A stretch of 64,000 bases of DNA from Escherichia coli (GTDB taxonomy: Bacteria; Pseudomonadota; Gammaproteobacteria; Enterobacterales; Enterobacteriaceae): NCBI RefSeq assembly GCF_036503815.1, contig NZ_AP027764.1, forward strand, positions 3,782,001 to 3,846,000. Reading direction: 5' to 3'. Of the stretch, positions 9,733-18,782 are shown piece after piece. Below the pieces are notes generated by a model, which was not told where the DNA came from, ran no database searches, and worked only from the letters and a program-made list of their open reading frames with translations. The translations under genes were made by a program, and so were the position numbers. Positions within the stretch are counted from its first letter, which is position 1, and every line of letters starts with the position of its first letter.

Positions 9733-11319
9733 ATGGCACATCCACCACGGCTGAATGACGACAAACCGGTTATCTGGACGGTATCTGTAACGCGGCTGTT
9801 CGAGCTATTTCGCGATATCAGCCTCGAGTTTGATCACCTGGCAAACATTACTCCTATTCAGCTTGGCTTTGAAAAAGCGGTGACCTACATCCGCAAAAAA
9901 CTGGCCAGCGAACGCTGCGACGCCATCATTGCCGCTGGCTCTAACGGTGCGTACCTGAAAAGCCGCCTGTCGGTACCGGTGATTCTGATAAAACCGAGTG
10001 GCTACGATGTGTTACAGGCACTGGCAAAAGCTGGAAAACTCACCTCTTCTATCGGCGTTGTCACCTATCAGGAAACCATTCCGGCACTGGTAGCGTTTCA
10101 AAAAACCTTTAATTTGCGCCTCGACCAACGTAGCTACATTACCGAAGAAGACGCACGTGGGCAGATTAACGAGCTAAAAGCCAACGGCACCGAAGCGGTG
10201 GTCGGCGCGGGGCTGATTACCGATCTGGCGGAAGAAGCCGGAATGACCGGAATTTTTATCTATTCTGCCGCCACCGTGCGCCAGGCATTTAGCGATGCGC
10301 TGGATATGACGCGCATGTCGTTACGCCATAACACTCACGATGCCACCCGCAACGCCCTGCGTACTCGTTACGTGCTGGGCGATATGCTCGGTCAATCACC
10401 ACAGATGGAACAAGTACGGCAGACTATTTTGCTGTATGCCCGCTCCAGTGCGGCGGTGTTGATTGAAGGGGAAACGGGGACGGGCAAAGAGCTGGCGGCC
10501 CAGGCGATTCATCGGGAATATTTTGCCCGCCACGATGCGCGACAGGGCAAAAAGTCGCATCCTTTTGTTGCCGTCAACTGCGGGGCGATTGCTGAATCTC
10601 TGCTGGAAGCGGAGCTGTTTGGCTATGAGGAAGGAGCGTTTACCGGCTCGCGACGCGGAGGCCGCGCCGGGCTGTTCGAAATTGCCCACGGCGGTACGCT
10701 GTTTCTGGACGAGATTGGTGAAATGCCGCTGCCGTTGCAGACCCGGCTACTGCGGGTGCTGGAAGAAAAAGAGGTCACCCGCGTCGGCGGGCATCAGCCT
10801 GTTCCGGTGGATGTGCGGGTTATTAGCGCCACTCACTGCAATCTCGAAGAGGATATGCAGCAAGGGCGTTTTCGCCGTGATCTGTTTTATCGACTGAGTA
10901 TTTTGCGTCTGCAATTGCCGCCGCTACGCGAGCGGGTGGCGGATATTCTGCCGCTGGCGGAAAGCTTTTTGAAAGTGTCACTGGCGGCACTTAATGCGCC
11001 GTTTTCTTCCGCGTTACGTCAGGGATTACAGGCAAGTGAAACTGTGCTGTTGCGCTACAACTGGCCGGGAAATATTCGTGAACTGCGCAATATGATGGAA
11101 CGACTGGCGCTATTTTTAAGTGTGGAACCAACGCCGGATTTAACGCCGCAATTTTTGCAGTTGCTACTGCCGGAACTGGCGCGCGAGTCGGCGGAAACTC
11201 CCGGTCCATGCTTACTGACGCCACAACAGGCACTGGAGAAATTTAATGGCGATAAAACAGCCGCGGCGAATTATTTAGGTATCAGCCGAACGACATTCTG
11301 GCGGCGGCTGAAAAACTGA
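9733..11319 (+). CDS. prpR: Sigma-54-dependent activator of the prp operon
   Basis: This 528-residue regulator senses 2-methylcitrate and opens the sigma-54 promoter of prpBCDE. It has an N-terminal PrpR_N ligand domain (about 1-190), an AAA+ domain with Walker A GETGTGKE and Walker B GTLFLDEIGEM, and a C-terminal Fis-type helix-turn-helix NYLGISRTTFWRRLK. The sigma-54 contact loop reads GAFTGS rather than the usual GAFTGA. The start is ATG 9733; the frame runs four codons further up to a TTG that has no better ribosome site. It is divergent from prpB. Confidence 0.96.
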   Translation: MAHPPRLNDDKPVIWTVSVTRLFELFRDISLEFDHLANITPIQLGFEKAVTYIRKKLASERCDAIIAAGSNGAYLKSRLSVPVILIKPSGYDVLQALAKAGKLTSSIGVVTYQETIPALVAFQKTFNLRLDQRSYITEEDARGQINELKANGTEAVVGAGLITDLAEEAGMTGIFIYSAATVRQAFSDALDMTRMSLRHNTHDATRNALRTRYVLGDMLGQSPQMEQVRQTILLYARSSAAVLIEGETGTGKELAAQAIHREYFARHDARQGKKSHPFVAVNCGAIAESLLEAELFGYEEGAFTGSRRGGRAGLFEIAHGGTLFLDEIGEMPLPLQTRLLRVLEEKEVTRVGGHQPVPVDVRVISATHCNLEEDMQQGRFRRDLFYRLSILRLQLPPLRERVADILPLAESFLKVSLAALNAPFSSALRQGLQASETVLLRYNWPGNIRELRNMMERLALFLSVEPTPDLTPQFLQLLLPELARESAETPGPCLLTPQQALEKFNGDKTAAANYLGISRTTFWRRLKN

Positions 11320-11320
11320 A

Positions 11321-11354
11321 ATGCCGAATCCAGCGCGAACGCCTTATCCGGCAT
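11321..11354. repeat. Degenerate REP behind prpR
   Basis: A short imperfect palindrome runs from ATGCCGAATCC to CCTTATCCGGCAT and begins one base after the prpR stop. It separates prpR from the convergent yahO and may act as a processing or termination structure. Confidence 0.55.
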
Positions 11355-11416
11355 AAATTTCAATAGATGATCACCGATAAACTTACGCATCGGGCATGTT
11401 TACATGGGGTGCAGAA

Positions 11417-11692
11417 TTATTTCTTCTTATAAATATTTGCCGTGCCGTGGATCTTATTGTCAGTTTGACCAGAGGTCAGCACCAACACATCTGCCCCTTT
11501 TTCATCCGCTTTTTTGATCAGATCTTCTTTCGCATCTGCAGTCGACATTTCATTACTGGTTGAAATATCACCTATTTTTTCATATTGCGATGCAACTTTT
11601 TCAAATTCCGCTTTGGTCATTAATTCTGCGGCATAAACGTTGGTAACGGCAAACGCTAACGCACCGATTAACATTTTAGAGATTATTTTCAT
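11417..11692 (-). CDS. yahO: Small periplasmic DUF1471 (YhcN-type) protein
   Basis: A 91-residue secreted protein with a clear signal peptide ending NVYA-AE (cleavage near residue 22). The mature part has the DUF1471/BhsA-McbA-type fold pattern, with a KADEKGADVLVLTS strand and a C-terminal TANIYKKK. Members of this family are stress-induced and affect the envelope or biofilm; the role of YahO itself is unknown to me. It converges with prpR. Confidence 0.9.
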   Translation of the reverse strand: MKIISKMLIGALAFAVTNVYAAELMTKAEFEKVASQYEKIGDISTSNEMSTADAKEDLIKKADEKGADVLVLTSGQTDNKIHGTANIYKKK

Positions 11693-11876
11693 ATTACGGC
11701 TCCAGAGTTGTTATCAAACTATCACCCACCCATATTATTGGGTTGATTAATAATTAGTTCAGTCAGGGCATAAACGCCAGTAACCGGAAATAAGACACTT
11801 TGTGATCTCTCTCGCATCCGATTACTTTTTGTAGAAATATGATGAAGTTACTTCACTTATTTATGGATGAAATCAC

Positions 11877-12509
11877 ATGGATCCCTTGCACGCCGTTTAC
11901 CTGACCGTAGGACTGTTCGTGATGACTTTTTTTAATCCGGGAGCCAATCTTTTTGTGGTGGTACAAACCAGCCTGGCTTCCGGTCGACGCGCAGGAGTGC
12001 TGACCGGGTTGGGCGTGGCACTGGGCGATGCGTTTTATTCCGGGTTGGGTTTGTATGGTCTTGCGACACTCATTACGCAGTGTGAGGAGATTTTTTCGCT
12101 TATTAGAATCGTAGGCGGCGCTTATCTCTTATGGTTTGCGTGGTGCAGCATGCGCCGCCAGTCAACACCGCAAATAAGTACACTACAACAACCGATTAGC
12201 GCCCCCTGGTATGTCTTTTTTCGCCGTGGATTAATTACCGATCTCTCTAATCCACAGACCGTTTTATTTTTTATCAGTATTTTCTCAGTAACGTTAAATG
12301 CTGAAACACCAACTTGGGCACGTTTATTGGCCTGGGCGGGAATTGTGTTCGCATCAATTATCTGGCGAGTCTTTCTTAGTCAGGCGTTTTCTTTGCCCGC
12401 TGTGCGTCGTGCTTATGGGCGTATGCAACGCGTTGCCAGTCGGGTTATTGGTGCAATTATTGGTGTATTCGCGCTACGCCTGATTTACGAAGGAGTAACG
12501 CAGCGGTGA
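11877..12509 (+). CDS. yahN: LysE/RhtB-family amino-acid exporter
   Basis: A 210-residue inner-membrane protein with about six hydrophobic helices and the RhtB family signature near the N-terminus (FFNPGANLFVVVQTSLASGRR cut short here: FFNPGANLF, then GVLTGLGVALGD). Family members export amino acids such as homoserine, threonine or leucine; the substrate is not shown by sequence. The start is ATG 11877 with GGAT 8 bases upstream. The longer K-12 annotation begins 13 residues earlier, but here that upstream ATG (11839) is out of frame and ends at a TGA inside yahN, so the short start is the only one possible. Confidence 0.92.
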   Translation: MDPLHAVYLTVGLFVMTFFNPGANLFVVVQTSLASGRRAGVLTGLGVALGDAFYSGLGLYGLATLITQCEEIFSLIRIVGGAYLLWFAWCSMRRQSTPQISTLQQPISAPWYVFFRRGLITDLSNPQTVLFFISIFSVTLNAETPTWARLLAWAGIVFASIIWRVFLSQAFSLPAVRRAYGRMQRVASRVIGAIIGVFALRLIYEGVTQR

Positions 12510-12525
12510 GCAGATAATTTACTCT

Positions 12526-12766
12526 CTACGTAATCAACCTGATTTGCCGAATCCCGCTCATCGGCGATGATATCCCCCGTAATGCGTGGTCCTTATTTCC
12601 GATAAGTTTACTTGAGTCTTTAGCTTCCCATTTCAGCCCACTCTCCCCTGTGTGGGCTTTTTTCATTTGTCTGCTTCAGTGAGTAGCTGGCAATGCTCCA
12701 TCCACTCTGCAAGGATGATAATAAGAGGATCTGATTCAGAAGAGTTTTGAAAAATTGGACCGCCAT
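12526..12766 (-). pseudogene. yahM: yahM remnant, frameshifted (may never have been a gene)
   Basis: The minus strand carries both halves of the K-12 YahM sequence as I remember it, in different frames. The start, MAVQFFKTLLNQI, begins at 12766. The rest, MKKAHTGESGLKWEAK onward, is in another frame with its own ATG at 12666 and a TAG at 12526-12528. The length of 241 bases is not a multiple of three. The first codons coincide with the 3' acceptor strand of a tRNA-like fold, and the middle coincides with the yahN terminator, so the coding status in any strain is doubtful. Confidence 0.5.
12635..12663 (+). terminator. Rho-independent terminator of yahN
   Basis: A stem AGCCCAC / GTGGGCT closes a loop of about 10 bases and is followed by a run of T after the stem (12658-12663). 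It lies 125 bases after the yahN stop. Confidence 0.8.
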
Positions 12767-12836
12767 CGAGGCCTCGAACCCCGTACCATACAACAATCCT
12801 GGTTGTCGTCTGCTCTTCCTGATGAGCTAATGGCGG
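12756..12836 (-). tRNA. tRNA-like sequence or pseudo-tRNA with encoded CCA
   Basis: Read on the minus strand, CCGCCAT (12836-12830) pairs with ATGGCGG, followed by T and CCA (12758-12756). Next come TA, a D stem GCTC/GAGC, and a T arm CGGGG-TTCGAGG-CCTCG with the conserved TTCGA loop. These are the proper acceptor, D and T elements in order. The anticodon arm is abnormal: the only good stem, ACAAC/GTTGT, is shifted by an extra AGACG and its loop CAGGATT lacks U33. It is probably a decayed tRNA or a tRNA mimic, and I would not assign an amino acid. It overlaps the start of yahM. Confidence 0.55.
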
Positions 12837-13138
12837 TTTGTGATATGAGCCTTACAGCATATTGTCTGTCAGGCTTGAGTGCGATGCGTAAGATACAGAA
12901 AAGACCCCACACAAACATGATGGAATTATGATTTTTTTCATATGAATGTCAACCAACACATTCATAAAACACTCGCACAAGTTCACTTTTTAAGCAACAT
13001 GACGCCGATCACAACAAAATATCGGCGAAAAAGGAGGGTAAATGCCATTTGACGTAGAGATAAGCAGATGAAATGATTACCCGCTTTGCGATTCACTCTC
13101 TGATGGAATAACAAATTGGAGATGGAAAAGTTTCTAAA

Positions 13139-13954
13139 CTAAAGAGTGTAGCGTATTTTAACGTGCTTATTTACAGGATAATATTTGTCACCTAATTCCT
13201 GCACTCTATTAGATACCCATTGATTTAATCGTGCATCATCTCTGTATGTTTTCACGTTCAGAACGGAGAGCAATAACATCACTAGCGATTCAGGAAAAAC
13301 AGGGTAAATATTTTTTAAGTGCAATAATAATTCATACGCAAGCGCCTGCTTAATAGGTGCGTCTGCATCCGGAATGCGCGACATTTCGCGAAGCCATTTT
13401 TCTACATGCTCACATTCTTTCCCTTCACGGAAAAGTCTCAACAAAGGCATATGGTGCTCAAGAAGAATGCATTTGCAATCTGTTCGTACTGAATCGATAA
13501 ACTGCACTAATTTCTTAAGTCCGGTGAAGCGTCCGGCATGGATATTCTCTTTAATATCAAGAAACACGTCATCCTGATCATATACCCAAACGGTCCCTTT
13601 TTGATTTTCAAGTATCCGAAAAACAAACTTAATCGGGTAATCAGGGTAATCCACCCAGTCATAAACTCCAGGGAAATCATTAAACTGCACATTTATGGTA
13701 AGCGCATTGTCGGCTGCCCACTCGCAATCTCGTACGGCAGCCATGAGATAAATGAGTTTATCATCATCGACTAAATCATCACGACAATCATAAGGATAAT
13801 CATAGTATTGTTTAATCAAAACCTTGAATATATCGACACAAGAAACCAGTGTACTTCTGATATCTTCAGGTAACTGATTGTTTTTAAACGTATTGTGTAC
13901 GCTTTGTTTCGTATATAGCAACAAATTATTGTGCGGCGCTTTTAATGGTATCAT
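13139..13954 (-). CDS. yahL: Conserved protein of unknown function YahL
   Basis: A 271-residue soluble protein with no signal peptide or membrane segment, low in recognisable motifs and rich in Asp, Tyr and Lys. The N-terminal half holds acidic, aromatic stretches (YYDYPYDCRDDLVDDDK), and the C-terminal half has Leu-rich helices. It matches the K-12 YahL as I remember it. It stands alone between the tRNA-like sequence and yahK. Local DNA is A+T-rich compared with the prp region, which suggests foreign origin. I know of no function. Confidence 0.8.
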   Translation of the reverse strand: MIPLKAPHNNLLLYTKQSVHNTFKNNQLPEDIRSTLVSCVDIFKVLIKQYYDYPYDCRDDLVDDDKLIYLMAAVRDCEWAADNALTINVQFNDFPGVYDWVDYPDYPIKFVFRILENQKGTVWVYDQDDVFLDIKENIHAGRFTGLKKLVQFIDSVRTDCKCILLEHHMPLLRLFREGKECEHVEKWLREMSRIPDADAPIKQALAYELLLHLKNIYPVFPESLVMLLLSVLNVKTYRDDARLNQWVSNRVQELGDKYYPVNKHVKIRYTL

Positions 13955-14119
13955 TGCGATCTCTCTTAAATAAAAATAAACGTCGCAGATAATAAAGCCC
14001 TGATTAAACCAGGCACTATCAGAAATCGCTCATAACTAATATATGCAGCATTGTGTACTGGAGGGAATTAATTTAACAATTTGAATTTACGTTATAGATT
14101 TTACTGCTACTTTGATAGT

Positions 14120-14161
14120 ATTTCGCCCTTCTTAACTAAAAAGTTAAGTGGAGGGCGAAAT
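14120..14161. terminator. Large hairpin between yahL and yahK
   Basis: ATTTCGCCCT...AGGGCGAAAT forms a 10-base outer stem and CTTAACT/AGTTAAG a 7-base inner stem, with a small asymmetric internal loop. It is 36 bases past the yahK stop, in the right place to end yahK mRNA, though no long T-run follows on the minus strand. Confidence 0.5.
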
Positions 14162-14196
14162 TAATATGTTAAATCATAGAGCATTTATTAATTTTT

Positions 14197-15246
14197 TCAG
14201 TCTGTTAGTGTGCGATTATCGATAACAAAACGATATTTCACATCACCACGTAGCATTCGCTCATAGGCTTCATTAATTTGATCGGCCCGAATCATCTCTA
14301 TATCAGCCACGATGCCATGTTCGGCGCAAAAATCGAGCATCTCCTGAGTTTCTGGAATGCCGCCAATCATAGAACCGGCTATCGCACGGCGTTTCATGAT
14401 CAGGTTGAAAACTTCCGGCGATTTATGCGGTGTCGCAGGCGCACCAACCAGGGTCATGGTGCCATCGCGCTTCAGCAAGGTGGTAAAATCATCGAGATTA
14501 TGTGGCGCAGCTACGGTATTCAAAATGAAATCGAAACTCTTCACATGAGCCGCCATCTCATCGGCATTGCGCGAGTTAACAACTTCATCGGCCCCAAGGG
14601 CTTTTGCCGCTTCACGTTTTGACTCAGACGTGGTAAATGCCACTACATGCGCCCCCATCGCGTGGGCCAGCTTTATCCCCATATGCCCCAGACCGCCAAT
14701 GCCAACCACGCCCACTTTTTTACCCGGCCCGGCCTGCCAGTGACGCAGCGGCGAGTACGTGGTGATCCCTGCACACAATAAAGGCGCCACCGCCGCCAGT
14801 TGCGCTTGCGGGTGACGAATACGCAGAACATATCGCTCGTGAACGACAATCTGTTGTGAGTAGCCGCCCAGCGTATGGCCCGGTTCGTCCGGCGTCGGCG
14901 AGTTATAGGTGCCGGTCATGTGATCACAGTAGTTTTCCAGCCCGTCTTCACACTCTTCGCAATGTTTACAACTGTCGACAATGCAGCCGACACCGACCAG
15001 ATCGCCCGGCGCATATTTTTCTACCTGATCACCAACGGCTACCACGCGCCCTACAATTTCATGGCCCGGCACGCAGGGATAAACCGTCCCCGCCCACTCG
15101 GAACGGACCTGGTGGATATCGGAATGGCAGACGCCACAGTAAGCGATTTCAATTTTGACATCATGCGGTCCCGGTTCACGCCGGGTAATATCCATCGGTT
15201 CCAGCGGTTGTTTAGCGGAATATGCACCAACAGCTTTGATCTTCAT
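14197..15246 (-). CDS. yahK: Zinc-dependent NADPH aldehyde reductase
   Basis: This 349-residue medium-chain alcohol dehydrogenase of the cinnamyl alcohol dehydrogenase-like class reduces many aldehydes with NADPH. The catalytic zinc ligands are in YCGVCHSD (Cys 38-41 region) and GHEIVG. The structural zinc is bound by four Cys in CKHCEECEDGLENYC. The nucleotide fold is GIGGLGHMGIKLA. The start is ATG. In K-12 it is next to yahJ; here a 5-kb transporter block lies between them. Confidence 0.95.
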   Translation of the reverse strand: MKIKAVGAYSAKQPLEPMDITRREPGPHDVKIEIAYCGVCHSDIHQVRSEWAGTVYPCVPGHEIVGRVVAVGDQVEKYAPGDLVGVGCIVDSCKHCEECEDGLENYCDHMTGTYNSPTPDEPGHTLGGYSQQIVVHERYVLRIRHPQAQLAAVAPLLCAGITTYSPLRHWQAGPGKKVGVVGIGGLGHMGIKLAHAMGAHVVAFTTSESKREAAKALGADEVVNSRNADEMAAHVKSFDFILNTVAAPHNLDDFTTLLKRDGTMTLVGAPATPHKSPEVFNLIMKRRAIAGSMIGGIPETQEMLDFCAEHGIVADIEMIRADQINEAYERMLRGDVKYRFVIDNRTLTD

Positions 15247-15332
15247 TGTGTTTACTCCTGATTAGCTATATGTATTTGGCGATGACTGAAATGCCATCGC
15301 AGCAAAACGCGTCCATTGAATATAGCCAATAT

Positions 15333-16289
15333 TTAAACCACCCGATCCAGCCCCAACATGCCGCGAGCCTGAATGAAACAGAGCAGCAACGTTCCCCATA
15401 AGGCCATCGTCAGGTAGGGGCTTATCCCGAGAATATTGAAGCCGCTTTCAATAATTTGCAGAAGAAACAGCGCCAGCACCATGCCGATTATCCGCCCGCT
15501 GCCACCGTCCGGATTAACCCCGCCGAGTACTGCCGCGAGGATTGACACCAGCAAGTACGATTCGCCATAAGAGGCCTTAGCCGAGTTGAGTTTCGACATC
15601 ATCAAAAATGCCGCTACCGCACAAAGCAAGGCGGAAATGACATACACCCATATCAGCACCCGACGCGTGTTAATACCGGAGTAAAGTGTTGCTCGTTCGT
15701 TAGAACCAATCAGATAAATGGATTTACCGAGCGGCGTTTTCTCCAGCAATATCCACAGCCCCAGCGCCACTGCGGTAAACAACCACATCGGTAGCGGAAT
15801 ACCGAACCACTGTGCATGATTCAACCACAGCACCCATGAGGGATAATTGGCAATGGCGCTACCGCCTGTCACCAGAATATTTACCCCCTTGAGCAACGTC
15901 ATCATCCCAAGCGTTGCAAGAATTGGCGACACTCGAATACCAGCAATCAATACGCCGTTACATAAACCGATTATCACCGCCGCGCCAGCGCCCGCCAGCA
16001 GCGTAGCGACAACCGTAGCAATACCCGGTGGATACTGAGTCGCCACCCACGCCATCACCAGTGAACAGGCGTTAGCGGTGGCAATAATTGACAAGTTAAT
16101 GCCGCCACAAAGCATGGTCACCGCCATAGCCAACGCCAGAATGCCCAGCACGGGCATTTGCGAAGCGACGGACTGGAAATTACTTATCGACCAGAAAATC
16201 TCCGGCATAGTAATGCTGAAGGCGGCAACAGTTAGCACCAGCAGGCCGATCAAGTAAAACTCAACGTTATTACGCCACGATTTTTTCAT
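15333..16289 (-). CDS. ABC transporter permease, RbsC/AraH type (second permease)
   Basis: A 318-residue membrane protein of the BPD_transp_2 family with about 8-10 helices and the family patterns GGINLSII and LGGVNPDGGSGR. It is the last gene of a four-gene uptake operon. The start is ATG 16289, which overlaps the upstream permease stop as ATGA and has GGAG 8 bases upstream; the frame extends ten codons further without a ribosome site. It presumably forms a heterodimer with the preceding permease, since RbsA-type importers more often have one permease gene. The substrate is unknown. Confidence 0.88.
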   Translation of the reverse strand: MKKSWRNNVEFYLIGLLVLTVAAFSITMPEIFWSISNFQSVASQMPVLGILALAMAVTMLCGGINLSIIATANACSLVMAWVATQYPPGIATVVATLLAGAGAAVIIGLCNGVLIAGIRVSPILATLGMMTLLKGVNILVTGGSAIANYPSWVLWLNHAQWFGIPLPMWLFTAVALGLWILLEKTPLGKSIYLIGSNERATLYSGINTRRVLIWVYVISALLCAVAAFLMMSKLNSAKASYGESYLLVSILAAVLGGVNPDGGSGRIIGMVLALFLLQIIESGFNILGISPYLTMALWGTLLLCFIQARGMLGLDRVV

Positions 16290-17257
16290 AGCAGACTCCG
16301 GTTCTGATGCTGACTCCACGCCGTGGCGCTAATGCTGGCAACGATGATGATGCCTGTGATCAATGTTTGCCAGTAAGACGAGACTCCCAATAAATTTAGC
16401 CCGTTTTGCATCACTGCCAACAACACCACGCCGAGCAAAGTACCGGTTAACGTGCCGCGCCCGCCGAGCAAACTAGTGCCGCCAAGCACCACCGCAGCCA
16501 GTACTGTCAGCTCATAACCCAGAAGAGAATCGGGGGCGACAGTCATCACCGTCCACGACTGCACTACACCCGCAGCACCAGACATCAATCCCATATAGCC
16601 GTAAACGAAAAGTTGCAGTTTCAGCACGCTAAAGCCGATGCGACTGGCTGATTCACGGTTCCCGCCAAGGGCATAAATTTTGCGCCCTACACTGGTGAAA
16701 TTCATGATAAACGCTGTCAGCAGCACCACCGTAATCATGGCGATCAGCGGCAGACCAAGGCCATAGTCATAGCCGTCAACATCGGTGTACTTGAACAACA
16801 TTACCCCCTGCTCAAACCACGGCGGAAAGTCGTACAGCCACACACCTTTACTCAACCATAACAGCAGGCCATAGAAAATATTCAGCGTCGAAATGGTGAT
16901 GATGATAGAAGGCACCCGTAGGCGATTAACCAGTAAGGCGTTTATTAAGCCAAGTAAAATGCCGATGCCGCCCGCCAGGGCAAACGCGACAGCAAAGTTG
17001 CCACCCATTTTTTGCAGCAACAGCACCATGCCGTATTGCGCAATGATGGTCATTGCCGGAAACGAAATATCAATCCCACCGGAAATTAACACCACAAACA
17101 AACCACAGGCGAGAATAGTCAACATGGCATAGTTATTGGCGAGATCGTACAAATTACCGAATGTCAGAAACTCGTCGCTGCGCCAGGCAAGGCCAACAAA
17201 CAGCACTATAATCAGTAATGCCAGCCAGAATTCATGGCGTTTTTTCAGTTCAGCCAT
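16286..17257 (-). CDS. ABC transporter permease, RbsC/AraH type (first permease)
   Basis: A 323-residue integral membrane protein, same family as its neighbour, with GGIDISFPAM and LGGTSLLGGRGT, the family patterns that face the ATPase. Its start overlaps the ATPase stop by 8 bases and its stop overlaps the next permease by 4, so translation is coupled along the operon. Two different permeases occur in LsrCD and RhaPQ systems, which points to an LsrB/RhaS-type importer. Confidence 0.88.
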   Translation of the reverse strand: MAELKKRHEFWLALLIIVLFVGLAWRSDEFLTFGNLYDLANNYAMLTILACGLFVVLISGGIDISFPAMTIIAQYGMVLLLQKMGGNFAVAFALAGGIGILLGLINALLVNRLRVPSIIITISTLNIFYGLLLWLSKGVWLYDFPPWFEQGVMLFKYTDVDGYDYGLGLPLIAMITVVLLTAFIMNFTSVGRKIYALGGNRESASRIGFSVLKLQLFVYGYMGLMSGAAGVVQSWTVMTVAPDSLLGYELTVLAAVVLGGTSLLGGRGTLTGTLLGVVLLAVMQNGLNLLGVSSYWQTLITGIIIVASISATAWSQHQNRSLL

Positions 17258-18734
17258 TTACCACCTCCGCAATCCTGGCCTGAGAACTGCTGTCAGGCAG
17301 GAAGCTATGGGTGATCTGACCTTTTTGCATTACCAAAATCCGGTGGCTTTGATACCACGCTTCTTCAATTTCATCGCAGATCATCAATACCGCAATGCCA
17401 TAAGCCGCCAGATCGCTGATAATGCCGTATATTCCTGCTTTGTTGGCGATATCAACACCGACAGTCGGGCTATCGAGAATCAACAGTCGTGGCCCAATCG
17501 CCAGCCATTTGGCGATCGATACTCGCTGCGCGTTACCCCCGGAAAGCGTATTCACCGGGAGATGTGGGTCAGAGACTTTGATGGTCAATGCCTTAATTAG
17601 CCTGTCCACCAGGTCACGCACTTTAGCTTCGCTCAGAAAGCCGAAGCGATCTTTTACCTTGTGGAAAACTGTGCTGATAATGTTGTCTTCAATAGATTGC
17701 GCCATCACCAAGCCGCGCGACATGCGATCTTCCGAAACATAACCAATACCGTGGCGGATGGCGTCCTGGTTACTATGCAGTGTAACCGGCTGACCGTTGA
17801 TGAGGATCTCACCAGCATCCGGTCGGGTCATACCAAACAGACTCAGACATAATTCCGTGCGCCCCGCACCAAGCAGGCCAACAATCGACACCACTTCGCC
17901 CGCTTCCACCCGCAAGTTAATATTTTGATATTCCCCATGACGACTTAAATTACGCACCTCCAGCACTGGGGTGCTGGATTTTCCCTGCCACAACTCTCGC
18001 ACCTGATATTCAAACTCCTGGCCGGTCATCAGGAAACCGAGTTGTTTTGTGGTCATCTCTGCAGCCGGAAAGGTCCCGACCAGCTCACCATCTTTCAACA
18101 CTGAAATACGGTCGGAAACTTCCATCACCTCTTCCAGACGATGACTGACGAAGACCACGCAGATCCCACGTTCACGCAATTGATGCACCACCTGTAATAA
18201 CCCTTGCACTTCCTGATGGGTCAGCGAAGCGGTTGGTTCATCCATCACGATTAAACGTGCATCCTGCGCCAGTGCACGGCAAATTGCCACCAGCTGACAG
18301 CGGGCAATTGAAAGCTCAGAAACGAGCGTATCCAGTGGCAATGTGACGTTAATACTGGTCATTGCCGCCTGCGCCACCTCACGCAGACGACGTCGGTTAA
18401 CAAACAGACCGTGGTGATAGTGATTCACGGCGATATTCTCCCAGACACTCAGGTTAGGAAATAAAGAGAGGTCCTGATAAATCACCTGAATCCCCTGCGC
18501 CACCGAAGCGGCGGGTGTCAGCTTTGACCAGTTTTTCCCACCAAGCGTAATTTCCGCCCCCTCATCCGGGCGATAAACACCGGACATAATTTTAATCAAC
18601 GTCGATTTACCACAGCCGTTTTGCCCGGCAAGGCAGTGCACCTCACCCGACATAAAGTCGAGAGAAACATCGCGCAGCGCTCGCGTGGCATGAAACGTTT
18701 TGTTGATATGACGAAGGGAAAGGAAGGTTTCCAT
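17250..18734 (-). CDS. Sugar-type ABC transporter ATPase with two ATP domains
   Basis: A 494-residue protein of the RbsA/MglA/LsrA type. The first domain has Walker A GQNGCGKST, Q-loop, and LIVMDEPTASLT as Walker B. Its signature motif is weak (SELSIARCQLV). The second has the degenerate Walker A GLLGAGRTE usual in this family, a good LSGGNAQRV signature and LLILDSPTVGVD. The start is ATG 18734 with GGGGA 8 bases upstream; the frame could start five codons earlier at a TTG. It follows the binding-protein gene after a hairpin. Confidence 0.9.
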   Translation of the reverse strand: METFLSLRHINKTFHATRALRDVSLDFMSGEVHCLAGQNGCGKSTLIKIMSGVYRPDEGAEITLGGKNWSKLTPAASVAQGIQVIYQDLSLFPNLSVWENIAVNHYHHGLFVNRRRLREVAQAAMTSINVTLPLDTLVSELSIARCQLVAICRALAQDARLIVMDEPTASLTHQEVQGLLQVVHQLRERGICVVFVSHRLEEVMEVSDRISVLKDGELVGTFPAAEMTTKQLGFLMTGQEFEYQVRELWQGKSSTPVLEVRNLSRHGEYQNINLRVEAGEVVSIVGLLGAGRTELCLSLFGMTRPDAGEILINGQPVTLHSNQDAIRHGIGYVSEDRMSRGLVMAQSIEDNIISTVFHKVKDRFGFLSEAKVRDLVDRLIKALTIKVSDPHLPVNTLSGGNAQRVSIAKWLAIGPRLLILDSPTVGVDIANKAGIYGIISDLAAYGIAVLMICDEIEEAWYQSHRILVMQKGQITHSFLPDSSSQARIAEVVNG

Positions 18735-18756
18735 AGCATCCCCTGGCAATAAGAAT

Positions 18757-18772
18757 CGGGGCTTTCGCCCCG
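18757..18772. terminator. Intra-operon hairpin between binding protein and ATPase genes
   Basis: CGGGGCTTTCGCCCCG is a perfect 6-base stem with a CTTTCG-type loop in the 48-base gap. No T-run follows on the minus strand. Such hairpins often protect the abundant binding-protein mRNA or attenuate the downstream genes. Confidence 0.55.
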
Positions 18773-18782
18773 AAGAAATGGA

